Notes: generated from the letters alone by a model not told the origin. DNA of 36,093 nt from Methanomicrobiales archaeon (GCA_025360805.1 JANYBK010000084.1:1-36093), one strand, 5' to 3'; shown: positions 7,998-15,796, counted from the stretch's first letter. Program-made: numbers and translations.

Positions 7998-8486
7998 TTA
8001 TATTGATAATGATGTGATCATCGGTTTATCGATAGCTTTGTAGGTTATTCCTGCGCTGGTCACAAAGACCTCGACCCGGTCATTTCCCCTGCTGCCCTGT
8101 ATCACCATCTCATCTCCGCGCCGGGGTTTTCGCTGCCCGTCATTCATGTACTGCTGTATGACCTGTCCATCAGAGCGGGTAACCTTCATCATAATATTCT
8201 GGACAAAGATCTCTCCTTTACCCCCATTATAGAGCAGGTGAAGGGAAAAGTCGGGACGCTCTTTTGTAAGCTGGAGGTCAACAAACTGCTCCGGCGGCAG
8301 AGTATCGATTGCGACTGGAGTTGATACAACAGTTGCTATGGAGGCCGTGACAATGGTGGATGGTACAGTAGTAATAATGGGTGTATCCACTGGTTTGATC
8401 TCTGCCTGCGCAGGGCTCGTGCAACCGGCTGAGAGCGCACAGAGCATGAGCACGAGAGCGGTCAGCTGGAACAGGGTGCTTTTCAT
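7998..8486 (-). CDS. putative lipoprotein with methanogen-specific C-terminal domain
   Basis: A 162-residue protein with a signal peptide and lipobox ending L-S-A-G-C22, so it is likely cut before Cys22 and lipid-anchored outside the cell. A Thr/Pro/Val-rich linker (~25-60) precedes a compact beta-rich domain (~70-162) with a 'G-N-D-R-V-E-V-F-V' strand. Small exported proteins of this style are numerous in Methanomicrobiales; no function is known to me. It lies convergent to the ABC permease, but a link is not shown. The upstream AT-rich box about 25 bases before the ATG and the lack of a ribosome site suggest a leaderless message. Confidence 0.75.
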   Translation of the reverse strand: MKSTLFQLTALVLMLCALSAGCTSPAQAEIKPVDTPIITTVPSTIVTASIATVVSTPVAIDTLPPEQFVDLQLTKERPDFSLHLLYNGGKGEIFVQNIMMKVTRSDGQVIQQYMNDGQRKPRRGDEMVIQGSRGNDRVEVFVTSAGITYKAIDKPMITSLSI

Positions 8487-8505
8487 GGTGATTGCTTTAA
8501 ATTTG

Positions 8506-8513
8506 TATATATT
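8506..8513 (-). promoter_or_regulatory. TATA-like box of the lipoprotein gene (leaderless)
   Basis: Read on the minus strand this is AATATATA, centred about 24 bases before the ATG at 8486. This is the usual archaeal TATA-to-start-site distance, so transcription would begin at or next to the start codon. No purine-rich ribosome site lies between the two. Confidence 0.45.
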
Positions 8514-8675
8514 TCTGATTTGTGCTCAGAAACGGTTCTGGTACAAACCTGGCCATACATTCATTGTTTTTCACATCGCAATGTTCGGGTTTGAAAAATG
8601 TATAAAATGACAGGAAAGAACAGTTAAATTAAAAAGGACACCCGGATTAACGTTATGTATCAGGAGTAACAGGGA

Positions 8676-9284
8676 ATGTTCTGTCCTAAATGTGGAAAAG
8701 AGACCGATGCATCGGGAAAATTCTGCCAGTGGTGCGGTGCAGACAACGCATCTCTCCCGGCAAAACCCGTCATCGTTCCGGAAGAGAATGAGGTGCCCGA
8801 GATCGGGGTTTATGCAGGTCTCGGGCGGCGTTTTATCGCGTTCATTGTTGATGTAATCCTCATCCTTCTAATTGGAATTGTCACTATCACGTTCTTCTCA
8901 ATGACAAACGGGATAAAATATGTATATTATCTAACTGCTCAGAGGGCGCCTATCTCTGAACTCACTGAGGCAGGTACGGCAGATGCGGCACTCGCTCCCA
9001 TAGTTGCAGCGCTCGGGATGCTCATCATTGTGATCCCCTGGCTGTACTTTGCCGGGTTTGAGTCCTCCCGCAGTCAGGCAACGCCCGGTAAAGTGCTGAT
9101 GCGCATCATGGTGACCGATATGGAGGGCAACAAACCCACATTTGCCCGGGTCACGCTTCGCCACTTTGGGAAATTTATCTCCGCTTTAATCATATTCATC
9201 GGGTTTTTGATGATAGGTTTTACAAAAAAGCGGCAGGGACTCCACGACAAGATTGGCAGATGCCTAGTACTCCTTGAGGACTGA
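8676..9284 (+). CDS. zinc-ribbon RDD-family membrane protein
   Basis: A 202-residue protein. An N-terminal zinc ribbon (C3, C6, C17, C20) is followed by an RDD membrane domain: 'GLGRRFIAFIVDVIL' near 48, where the second Arg and the Asp are the name-giving residues, a second helix near 115 and a third near 165. The element 'ATPGKVLMRIMVTD' is typical of the family. RDD proteins are poorly understood; some have been linked to ion transport. A GGAG element lies about 12 bases before ATG 8676 and a TTAAATTAAAAA promoter-like stretch ~50 bases upstream. The neighbours are divergent or convergent, so it is probably a single-gene unit. Confidence 0.85.
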   Translation: MFCPKCGKETDASGKFCQWCGADNASLPAKPVIVPEENEVPEIGVYAGLGRRFIAFIVDVILILLIGIVTITFFSMTNGIKYVYYLTAQRAPISELTEAGTADAALAPIVAALGMLIIVIPWLYFAGFESSRSQATPGKVLMRIMVTDMEGNKPTFARVTLRHFGKFISALIIFIGFLMIGFTKKRQGLHDKIGRCLVLLED

Positions 9285-9316
9285 ATCATTCCCCATCAGT
9301 ATCCAGTCATTTTTTT

Positions 9317-9337
9317 ACGGATAAAACCGTTTTTTTA
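9317..9337 (+). terminator. short hairpin with T-run
   Basis: ACGG (9317-9320) pairs with CCGT (9327-9330) around ATAAAA, followed by a run of seven T. It lies between the stop of the RDD gene and the convergent SemiSWEET gene, where a plus-strand transcript should end. Confidence 0.55.
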
Positions 9338-9373
9338 AGGCAATTTCTGATATCAGACCCTTATTAAAAAGAG

Positions 9374-9628
9374 TTATTTGTACCGGATCTTCAGTCCGAG
9401 CAGCACAAGTATCAGGACAAACGTGATCACGTTTGCCGCGATGATGGGCAGGGACTCTGTCCAGAACCCGTAACACGTCCAGAGAAGGATTCCGGCTGCA
9501 AATAAAATGAGCATGGCAAGCGAGAGATCCCGGGTCTCTTTAAGCTTCCATGCCCGTACTACCTGCGGGATAAACGAGATCGTGGTGAGGGTTCCTGCTA
9601 TGTAGCCGATTATGACGATAGTGTCCAT
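9374..9628 (-). CDS. SemiSWEET (PQ-loop) sugar transporter family protein
   Basis: An 84-residue protein with three membrane helices (residues ~4-24, 36-56 and 60-80) and the diagnostic PQ motif in helix 1: 'SFIPQVVRAW' near residues 18-27. This is the exact length and pattern of SemiSWEETs, three-helix half-transporters that dimerise to pass sugars such as sucrose or glucose across the cytoplasmic membrane. The actual substrate in a methanogen is uncertain. It starts at the ATG at 9628 and stands alone between a convergent and a same-strand gene. Confidence 0.88.
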   Translation of the reverse strand: MDTIVIIGYIAGTLTTISFIPQVVRAWKLKETRDLSLAMLILFAAGILLWTCYGFWTESLPIIAANVITFVLILVLLGLKIRYK

Positions 9629-9721
9629 GGAATATCTCCTTTTATCATTCTTCCCACGACCATTTATACCGGTCGCGTTTTCTTATCCGTAAGGTGTGCG
9701 GAAAAATGTGGGCTGAATGTG

Positions 9722-10129
9722 TCAGACCGCCCCCAACTCGGGTGAGAACTGGTCGGCAACAACCAGCCACTTCCGCCCCTCTTTTATGAGAAAGAACATG
9801 TCCCTGCCCTGCATGGTCATCTTCTGCCCGCCTATCGTAAACGTGATGGAGAAGAAGTACGTGACCACGGCACTTTTCCCGCTATTATAGAGCTGCACCT
9901 TATGATCGGTCTCTCGCCATTCATGGATGACTGCCGCATTACAAAAGGTCCGCCACCCGGCAACATAGGCATCCTGCCCTTCGAGCCGCCCGGGTGTTGT
10001 CGGGACAATTGCCACTGCATCAGGATGGATGTACTGCCGGAATTCCGGTTCGTTCCATGATGCAGTCCAGCAGTGGTTCATGGCCTTGAGGGTATCCACA
10101 ATTTTCCGGGTGCGTGTTGTGTTGTCCAT
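9722..10129 (-). CDS. SnoaL/NTF2-like domain protein
   Basis: A 135-residue single-domain protein with the cone-shaped NTF2-fold pattern: N-terminal helices with 'W-T-A-S-W-N-E-P-E-F', then 'YIHPDAVAIVP', 'G-Q-D-A-Y' and paired strands ending 'KWLVVADQFSP'. Proteins like this act as small-molecule binders, isomerases or detoxification enzymes; residues cannot decide which. I chose ATG 10129 because GGAG sits seven bases upstream; the longer frame would add eight residues. It is the third gene of a methyltransferase - flavoprotein - SnoaL set on the minus strand, with a 74-base gap from the flavoprotein. Confidence 0.75.
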   Translation of the reverse strand: MDNTTRTRKIVDTLKAMNHCWTASWNEPEFRQYIHPDAVAIVPTTPGRLEGQDAYVAGWRTFCNAAVIHEWRETDHKVQLYNSGKSAVVTYFFSITFTIGGQKMTMQGRDMFFLIKEGRKWLVVADQFSPELGAV

Positions 10130-10203
10130 AGTAACTCCAGTCCAATTACACAAGAGATCGGGTAAAAAGAGAAAGGTGCGTGGAGTGAAAGTATCCGTAA
10201 CAG

Positions 10204-10806
10204 TTAAAGGAAATCTCGTGGAAAGGTTTCCCGCACGCGTTTTCGTACCTCAACGAGCCATTCTTTCCGCTGCTCTTCTGTGCTGGTGACAACAACGCCA
10301 AACATCTTCCTGTAAAAGATCGGAACCCCACAGAATGAGACGATGCAGTCCTTCCAGATTCGTTCGAGTGGATCGCCAAAGATTTCCTGCTCCCGCACTG
10401 CAGGGGTGTTGGAGGTGTTAAAGACGATGACTGCTTTTGCCGCAAGGAGCCCGATTGGGATTCCTTCACCGGAATCCGAATCAGCAAACTGGTAGGCAAC
10501 TCCGGGCCGAAGGACCCGGTCGATCCAGCCTTTTAGGATAGCAGGTGGCATACCCCACCAGTTGGGGTGAACAATAACGATGCCATCCGCAGCAGCGATC
10601 TCCATACAATGCTCTGCGACAAGCGGAGGTAGTGCCGCATCGCGGGCAATCTCCAGGAGCGGCAGCAGGGGATCGAAATCCTCTGTATACAGATCATGCA
10701 CGGTAACCGAATGGCCATCCTTTCGGAGTGTTGCCGCAGCCATCTCCGTTATAGCGTGATTGAAACTCCTTTCATTGGGATGGGCAAGAATGACTGAGAT
10801 CTTCAT
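10204..10806 (-). CDS. NAD(P)H dehydrogenase (quinone)-type flavodoxin-fold protein
   Basis: A 200-residue flavoprotein of the KefF/MdaB/NQO family. The N-terminus 'ISVILAHPNERSFNHAI' is the family's FMN/FAD phosphate-binding strand and loop, and 'VHPNWWGMPPAILKGWIDRVLRPG' near residues 78-101 is the hallmark flavin/quinone pocket. It would reduce quinones or other electrophiles with NAD(P)H in the cytoplasm. The preferred start is ATG 10806 with GAGG five to six bases upstream. An alternative ATG at 10818 overlaps the upstream methyltransferase stop as ATGA. Either way the genes are coupled. Confidence 0.88.
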   Translation of the reverse strand: MKISVILAHPNERSFNHAITEMAAATLRKDGHSVTVHDLYTEDFDPLLPLLEIARDAALPPLVAEHCMEIAAADGIVIVHPNWWGMPPAILKGWIDRVLRPGVAYQFADSDSGEGIPIGLLAAKAVIVFNTSNTPAVREQEIFGDPLERIWKDCIVSFCGVPIFYRKMFGVVVTSTEEQRKEWLVEVRKRVRETFPRDFL

Positions 10807-10814
10807 CGTTTTCC

Positions 10815-11621
10815 TCATTTCCGTGCAGTGGCCTTGAAGAATGTGTAGCAGAAGACCCCGTCCGGCTCGGCAGTACGGTAGAGTGCTGCAACCCCCCGCT
10901 CCCATGCCTCCCGGCTCATAAGTCCCTGCTTTAGTACCTCATGACCGATCCCTTCGACCATGGCAGTAAACGTCAGTTTCGTAAAACCCTCAACAAGCCC
11001 GGGCCGCGAGGTATCGACATAGACCATCCGCGGCGAGACCCTGACATCTGCATATCCAGATCCGTCCACCAGCGGATAGAGCTGCCTCCCGATCAGGGCA
11101 TTTCCACCTGCTTGCTTCTGGAGATCCACAAGGCACTGTACCGCACATCGGGCATCCGTGTTCTCAGGATGGAAGAACGTGGATCCGTGATCCCCTTCAA
11201 TCACGGTGAGTGTTCCTCCTTCTTTAAGAAGTGGGCGGAGCTTTTCCAGTGCCCGCTGAGGCTCTGCCAGATGCTCCAGCACGAAACAGACAAAGATGTG
11301 ATCGAAGCTTGCCGGTTCGAATGGGAGCTGGAAGATATCCCCCTGCCGGAACGTCACGTTGGTGATACCTTCCTTACGGATTCTCTCCTCCGCCCGCTTT
11401 ACGGAGTCCTCTGAAATATCGAGCGATGTGATCAGGGCACCGGGACTATTTCGTGCCAGGATTACGGTCTGTGCACCTATTCCGCAACCGGCTTCAAGTA
11501 CCCGGGCGCCAGCAGGGTAGCGGGTGTCATCATGCAGGAGCCCAGTGAGAGTCTGTGCCTGGTCTGAGAGCCGCTCCGACTCGCGCGCTGAATAGCCATG
11601 AACATACTTGTGGTGTGCCAT
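10815..11621 (-). CDS. class I SAM-dependent methyltransferase
   Basis: A 268-residue protein. Motif I is 'VLEAGCGIGAQT' near residues 40-51, followed by the acidic strand end 'SLDIS' near 66, 'RQGDIFQLPF' near 92 and 'DHIFVCFVLEHL' near 107, which is the Methyltransf_11/31 pattern. The N-terminal 'HKYVHGYSARESERL' segment and the C-terminal 'FTFKAMV'-like region resemble small-molecule methyltransferases found widely in methanogens. The substrate is not predictable. It is the first gene of the set including the flavoprotein and SnoaL-like gene, which suggests modification of a small aromatic or quinone-like compound, though this is weakly supported. Confidence 0.88.
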   Translation of the reverse strand: MAHHKYVHGYSARESERLSDQAQTLTGLLHDDTRYPAGARVLEAGCGIGAQTVILARNSPGALITSLDISEDSVKRAEERIRKEGITNVTFRQGDIFQLPFEPASFDHIFVCFVLEHLAEPQRALEKLRPLLKEGGTLTVIEGDHGSTFFHPENTDARCAVQCLVDLQKQAGGNALIGRQLYPLVDGSGYADVRVSPRMVYVDTSRPGLVEGFTKLTFTAMVEGIGHEVLKQGLMSREAWERGVAALYRTAEPDGVFCYTFFKATARK

Positions 11622-11829
11622 TTTAGATTCCTGACAAGCCCCATTACAATCTGCAGGGACTTATGCCGAATATTGTACATTTCTGTTGGTTGTTGCACAA
11701 AAATGTACTGTAGTTCCGTGTAATGGGGCAAGGCACAAGAATTAAGAGTAAACATGTAACCCAGAATGTCATAGGATCGGGTATGAACGATTCAATATCT
11801 ATTAAAAGAAAAACCAAAAGAAAGGAAAA

Positions 11830-11902
11830 GGCCGGGGCCGAGATTCGAACCCGGGTCGGAGGATCCACAATCCTCTAGGATGACCAACTACCCCACCCCG
11901 GC
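11830..11902 (-). tRNA. tRNA-His (GTG)
   Basis: On the minus strand a seven-base acceptor stem GCCGGGG/CCCCGGC encloses a D-arm, an anticodon stem GAGGA/TCCTC with loop TTGTGGA (anticodon GTG), and a T-arm with TTCGAAT. The discriminator is C73 (position 11830), expected for archaeal tRNA-His; the base before G1 is T in the DNA, so the required G-1 must be added after transcription. There is no encoded CCA. A run of four T follows the 3' end. Confidence 0.95.
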
Positions 11903-12045
11903 AATTTGCCCTTTTACATTTGCACTTGGTTCAGATTAATGTATCCATATTTTGCTACGGGGTAATACCGGTAATTAAAACCACAGCAGGGGCACGGTTA
12001 CATACCGGTTTTGTAACTTCCAGCATGCATCAGAGAGCAAGGTGA

Positions 12046-12193
12046 CTATAAATAGGGTCGGACAACCATTACATATCAGGTGGCTCTGAACGGTATTCCT
12101 TAAAAGTATGGCGTGAGAACGCACATGCGTATACAGGAAGCGGGACTTTTTTCTCCCGTACATGAGCTAAAAAATAAAGGAAGGTGAGGGTAT
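12046..12193 (+). promoter_or_regulatory. infB promoter and ~115-base leader
   Basis: CTATAAATA (12046-12054) is the best TATA element in the ~290-base gap between tRNA-His and infB. It predicts transcription from about 12078 and therefore a leader of about 115 bases, unusually long beside the apparently leaderless genes nearby. The leader contains short GC-containing repeats but no riboswitch that I recognise. AAGGTGAGGG precedes the infB ATG as the ribosome site. The rest of the gap (11903-12045) shows no gene; it should include the tRNA-His promoter on the minus strand. Confidence 0.5.
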
Positions 12194-13972
12194 ATGGCGG
12201 GAAACCCGAAGATCAGGACACCGATTGTCTGCGTTATGGGGCACGTGGATCACGGTAAAACATCACTTCTTGACCGGATTCGTGGTTCTTCGGTTGTAAG
12301 CTCGGAGGTTGGTCAGATCACCCAGCATATCGGTGCTACGATCGTTCCCATTGAAGCAATCCGATCAATGAGCGGCACAATAGGAAAAATTCCCATCAAC
12401 ATCCCCGGACTGCTTTTCATCGATACACCGGGTCATCACGCATTCACAACACTCCGCGCACGTGGGGGTGCACTCGCGGACATGGCGATCCTTGTTGTTG
12501 ATATCAACCAGGGATTCCAACCACAAACGATCGAAGCGCTCCAGATCCTGCGCAACTGCAAGACACCGTTTGTGATCGCAGCAACTAAGACCGATCGTAT
12601 CCATGGCTGGAGAGTCTTTGAAAACGAGTCGTTCCTGTCATCCTTTGCTAAACAGAACGACCGGGTACAGGGAATTGTGGAGAACAAAACCTACGAGGTG
12701 GTCGGGAAGCTTTCCGAACTTGGTTTTTCCGCGGACCGGTTCGATCGCGTATCAGATTTCCAGCGCAACCTTGCAATCGTGCCTGTCAGCGCCCACACAG
12801 GTGAAGGGGTCTGCGACCTGCTGATGGTAATGATAGGGCTTGCCCAGCGTTACATGGGAGATGCGCTCACCCTCTCGGTCGAAGGCCCGGGTGCCGGAAC
12901 TGTTCTCGAAGTAAAAGAGGAGCGGGGACTGGGAACCACACTGGATGTGATCCTGTACGATGGAACGCTCTCAATAGGAGATGAGATCGCAGTTTCAACG
13001 CAAAGTGATGTGATCTTTACCAAAGTGCGGTCACTCTTAAAACCCCGACCTATGAAAGAGATCCTTGTTGAGGACCGGTTCGAGCGCGAGAAGACTGTAG
13101 TTGCAGCAGCAGGGGTCAAGGTCACAGCACCCGATCTTGAAGGGGTGATTGCGGGTTCTCCTTTCTTTGTAGTGCGGGGCAACCGTGATGAGATCCGGGC
13201 AAAGATCAAAAAGGAGATGACCGAGATCCACGTCAACCTTGCTGAAGAGGGGATCGTCATCAAGGCTGACACGATCGGGGCACTTGAAGCACTCTGCAAG
13301 GAGCTCGAAGGCAAAGAGATTGGTGTGATGCGTGCGGAAGTAGGGCCGGTGAGCCGGCACGATCTGATAGATACCGAGACCATAAAAAACCCGGTATTCC
13401 GGGTTCTTCTCTCGTTTAACACACCCCTGCTTCCTGATGTAGTTGAGATGATAAAAGATCCACTATATACACAGGTGAAAGTCTTTGAGGGGCGGGTGAT
13501 CTATCAGCTCATCGATCAGTACGTGGAATGGCGCGATGAGCAGAAACGCCTCTTGGACAAGCAGCGGTTCGAGCACGTGATCATGCCAGCCAAGATTCGT
13601 CTCATGCCTGACTGTGTATTCCGTCAGAGCAACCCTGCAGTTGTCGGAGTACGGATTCTTGGTGGGAAGCTGCGAAATGACGTCAACTTAATCAAGCTGG
13701 ATGGTAAGAAAGTGGGCCATCTCAAGAGTATGCAGCTCCGCCAGAAAAACATCCGTGAAGCAGATGCCGGACTTGAAGTTGCGATCTCGATTGAGGGTGC
13801 AACGATCGGGAGACAGTTAAACGTGGGAGATGACCTCTTTGTGGATGTGCCTGAGCGCCACGTGAAAGTGCTGGAGAAAGAGATGCTCAAGTCATTGAAC
13901 ACAAGCACGCAGGAGATATTAGAAGAGTACACGTCGATGCGAAGGAAAACCGAACCCTTCTGGGCGAAGTAA
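12194..13972 (+). CDS. infB: translation initiation factor aIF5B
   Basis: A 592-residue GTPase of normal length for archaeal aIF5B, which promotes joining of ribosomal subunits. G1 is G16-H-V-D-H-G-K-T23, G3 is 'IDTPGHH' near residue 76 and the G4 position reads T131-K-T-D134 where N-K-x-D is usual. Domain II follows around 225-340, then the helical linker and the C-terminal beta-barrel, ending 'EILEEYTSMRRKTEPFWAK'. Archaeal aIF5B lacks the long N-terminal domain of the eukaryotic factor, so the protein is complete. It stands ahead of rps6e on the same strand with a 158-base gap and a separate promoter. Confidence 0.97.
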   Translation: MAGNPKIRTPIVCVMGHVDHGKTSLLDRIRGSSVVSSEVGQITQHIGATIVPIEAIRSMSGTIGKIPINIPGLLFIDTPGHHAFTTLRARGGALADMAILVVDINQGFQPQTIEALQILRNCKTPFVIAATKTDRIHGWRVFENESFLSSFAKQNDRVQGIVENKTYEVVGKLSELGFSADRFDRVSDFQRNLAIVPVSAHTGEGVCDLLMVMIGLAQRYMGDALTLSVEGPGAGTVLEVKEERGLGTTLDVILYDGTLSIGDEIAVSTQSDVIFTKVRSLLKPRPMKEILVEDRFEREKTVVAAAGVKVTAPDLEGVIAGSPFFVVRGNRDEIRAKIKKEMTEIHVNLAEEGIVIKADTIGALEALCKELEGKEIGVMRAEVGPVSRHDLIDTETIKNPVFRVLLSFNTPLLPDVVEMIKDPLYTQVKVFEGRVIYQLIDQYVEWRDEQKRLLDKQRFEHVIMPAKIRLMPDCVFRQSNPAVVGVRILGGKLRNDVNLIKLDGKKVGHLKSMQLRQKNIREADAGLEVAISIEGATIGRQLNVGDDLFVDVPERHVKVLEKEMLKSLNTSTQEILEEYTSMRRKTEPFWAK

Positions 13973-14001
13973 AAACACGATTGTCCGGAATGACAAGAGG
14001 G

Positions 14002-14027
14002 TTTAATAGCGTATTAGTATAATAAAA
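14002..14027 (+). promoter_or_regulatory. AT-rich promoter element(s) of rps6e
   Basis: TTTAATA (14002-14008) and TATAATAAA (14019-14027) are two overlapping TATA candidates 105-130 bases before the rps6e ATG. Both would give a leader of about 80-100 bases, which contains the hairpin at 14074-14099. Confidence 0.4.
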
Positions 14028-14073
14028 TGGGTACTTCTCATGTGTAGGCGATTTTGCCGGCAGTTCGAGATGT

Positions 14074-14099
14074 GAAAAAATCCAGAAATCTGGTTTTTC
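14074..14099 (+). other. hairpin in the rps6e leader
   Basis: GAAAAA..CCAG (14074-14085) pairs with CTGGTTTTTC (14090-14099) around an AAAT loop, with a two-base bulge. The descending arm ends in five T, so it resembles an attenuator or terminator. It lies 15-20 bases ahead of the AAGGAGAG ribosome site of rps6e. It could be an autoregulatory leader structure, or the terminator of infB if transcription reads through. Confidence 0.45.
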
Positions 14100-14130
14100 T
14101 CCATAAAAAAACCAATAAGGAGAGATTTGA

Positions 14131-14562
14131 ATGGTGGACTTAAAAGTAGTATTATCAGACCCCAAGACCGGTCGCGCCTACAATGTCGATGCCAGCGGTG
14201 GCGCGGCAGGGTCGATCGTTGGTAAGCGTATTGGCGATGAATTCGATGCAGCCCCTATCGGACTTGCAGGATACAAGATCAAGATTACCGGTGCATCGGA
14301 CAGGACCGGCATCCCCGCAAAGAAGGGCATTCCAGGTGCAGGGCGCAGGAACCTGCTCCTTGCAGGCGGAATTGGGTTTCATCCGTCTATGGACGGGGAA
14401 CGCAGGAGAAAGACCGTCCGGTCCAGTGAGATCACCCAGGATTTTGTGCAGATAAATGCAAGCGTAACTGCCTATGGAGAGAAAACTCTCGACGAACTCT
14501 TCCCGAAAATTGAAGGGGAGAAGGCTGAAAAAGCTGCGGCAAAAGCCCGCGGCAAAAGATAA
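14131..14562 (+). CDS. rps6e: 30S ribosomal protein S6e
   Basis: A 143-residue protein matching archaeal S6e throughout: 'KVVLSDPKTGRAY' at the start, 'GKRIGDEFDA', 'GYKIKITGASDRTGIPAKKG' (residues ~48-67), 'GRRNLLLAGGIGFHP', 'GERRRKTVRSSEIT' and a basic tail. It is a structural protein of the small subunit. The ribosome site AAGGAGAG lies eight bases before the ATG, one of the strongest in the window. It follows infB, an arrangement common in archaea. A T-run and a stem-loop come right after its stop. Confidence 0.98.
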   Translation: MVDLKVVLSDPKTGRAYNVDASGGAAGSIVGKRIGDEFDAAPIGLAGYKIKITGASDRTGIPAKKGIPGAGRRNLLLAGGIGFHPSMDGERRRKTVRSSEITQDFVQINASVTAYGEKTLDELFPKIEGEKAEKAAAKARGKR

Positions 14563-14570
14563 GATACCAA

Positions 14571-14609
14571 TTCTTTTTTAAGATTTTATCAGAAAAATTA
14601 TATCTGATA
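14571..14609 (+). terminator. rps6e terminator region
   Basis: A run of six to seven T (about 14573-14579) is followed by a perfect seven-base stem TATCAGA (14587-14593)/TCTGATA (14603-14609). Archaeal transcripts commonly end in such T-runs, so S6e transcription most likely ends here. Confidence 0.5.
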
Positions 14610-14660
14610 GTTGATACTCAATTCGCCATACGCAGAAGTGTTCATGGCAGACATGAGTGA

Positions 14661-14915
14661 TTATCCATCCTTGTAGATTTCAAAGACAATCTCGTGGCGG
14701 GTAGAACCATCTTACTTGATGAACGTTTCTGGTACCTCTCCTGCAGGAGCATCGAGCGGGAAAAGGCGCTCACCGGAATTCCTTACCGTCACCATATCGC
14801 CGCTTATATCTTAGGTTCCGGCAAAGCTCTTTAGGTAATTCACCTTGTTGTAAAAACCGGTGCCCGGAATGGTGACGGTTGGGGCTTCTTTGATCGATTT
14901 CAGTTTTTTGTTTGT
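14661..14915 (-). pseudogene. decayed gene remnant with two in-frame TAA stops
   Basis: Directly after the TGA of the DUF2240 gene the same minus-strand frame continues for 84 codons, broken only by TAA at 14811-14813 and 14712-14714 and closed by TAA at 14661. The conceptual product is protein-like: 'APTVTIPGTGFYNKVNYL', then 'DMVTVRNSGERLFPLD', then 'RHEIVFEIYKDG'. This is the alternation of a beta-sandwich, as in exported proteins. No start codon or upstream part survives. Most simply it is the 3' end of a surface-protein gene that has lost its 5' part and gained two point-mutation stops. Because the stops are TAA, pyrrolysine or selenocysteine reading does not explain them. Confidence 0.6.
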
Positions 14916-15377
14916 TCAGCCTTTCTTTACGCTCTGCATTAGCGCATCAGATAAATCTTCAAAGTGTACCCCGTATTTTTTTGCGAGAAGAACGAGAGCG
15001 CCCGGTGGCAAAAGGTGATTGTCAAACCCGTCCCTGATCGTCTGGTTCATCTCTGCAACGATTTCGGTCTCCTGTAGAGAGGTGGTTTTTGCTATCCGCC
15101 CGATCAGAACCTGTGCCGGATCATTGCGCTCAAAAATGGCGGAGGTGGGTTTGAACCCGATAGGTATTGTAATCGCAGTAAGATCAAAACGGGGAGCATA
15201 CATCCCGTTTTCAAGGCTCATGAGTCCCTCTTCTTCGGCACGGCGCAGGATCTGGTTTGCCTGATCGGTACTCATCCATTTCCGGTCGAGTGCGTAATAG
15301 TAAACCAGCTCGTTTTTTCGCATGCTGCTCTTTCTGGAATGCTTAAACGGAGCAGCGACAGTAATTAGGAGTGTCAC
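14916..15377 (-). CDS. DUF2240 family archaeal protein
   Basis: A 153-residue archaea-specific protein. The N-terminus 'VAAPFKHSRK..MRKNELVYYYALDRKWMSTDQA' closely follows the DUF2240 pattern (V-A-A-P-F, then a Leu-Asp-Arg-x-W element and a D-Q-A helix), so the GTG at 15377 is chosen over the internal ATG at 15323, which would remove the conserved opening. That GTG overlaps the stop of the upstream gene as GTGA. The fold looks like a winged helix followed by a helical C-terminal half ('ALVLLAKKYGVHFEDLSDAL'). The function is unknown; a nucleic-acid role is a guess. Its frame runs into the degenerate sequence at 14661-14915. Confidence 0.85.
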   Translation of the reverse strand: MTLLITVAAPFKHSRKSSMRKNELVYYYALDRKWMSTDQANQILRRAEEEGLMSLENGMYAPRFDLTAITIPIGFKPTSAIFERNDPAQVLIGRIAKTTSLQETEIVAEMNQTIRDGFDNHLLPPGALVLLAKKYGVHFEDLSDALMQSVKKG

Positions 15378-15796
15378 TTATCAGTACCTAATAGAATATT
15401 TTTCATATCGAGCGCATCCAATCCTTCACCGCTGCCTTCTTTTGCAATATCGATGTCCGTGCGGGACACCTGATCGGTAAGGCGAAGATAGAAAATATCA
15501 TTTGCTATGGGAACTTTTCCCCCGCCACGCAGGGCTAGCGCGAGCACAGAACATTTCAGATCGACAGCTTCTGTGATTACACCAGGGCGTAAAACCTCAG
15601 GAGTGATATCACCAAACATTGCCCGGTCGAGAGCAATTTCTATCCGGGTCCTGACCCGGACCAGCTCTTTTCCGGTGGTTTTTGTGGACTCATGATTATC
15701 CAGATCGGCAATATACCTTAGCGTCTCGTTAAAAGGCATCCCCATTGCAAATGAGAGATCCACCCGCTGGGGGAAACGATAACAGATCCTTCGCAT
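15374..15796 (-). CDS. conserved hypothetical protein coupled to DUF2240 gene
   Basis: A 140-residue mixed alpha/beta protein that I do not recognise. It contains a Lys/Arg/Glu-rich central helix ('RVRTRIEIALDRAMFGD'), a 'VITEAVDLKCSVLALALRGGGK' stretch and an acidic end. There is no signal peptide or membrane helix. ATG 15796 is preferred to an upstream in-frame TTG at 15811. Its stop overlaps the GTG start of the DUF2240 gene by four bases, so the two are co-translated and presumably act together. The S8e gene is next on this strand, starting 422 bases downstream in the plus-strand numbering direction. Confidence 0.65.
   Translation of the reverse strand: MRRICYRFPQRVDLSFAMGMPFNETLRYIADLDNHESTKTTGKELVRVRTRIEIALDRAMFGDITPEVLRPGVITEAVDLKCSVLALALRGGGKVPIANDIFYLRLTDQVSRTDIDIAKEGSGEGLDALDMKNILLGTDK

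Noticed and set aside
12850-13422. 190-codon open frame antisense to infB
   Set aside because: Ser/Arg/Thr-rich shadow of a conserved GTPase.
14661-14915. Stop-codon recoding (pyrrolysine or selenocysteine) in the frame after DUF2240
   Set aside because: The interrupting codons are TAA, not TAG or TGA, and the DUF2240 family ends at the TGA; a decayed gene fits better.
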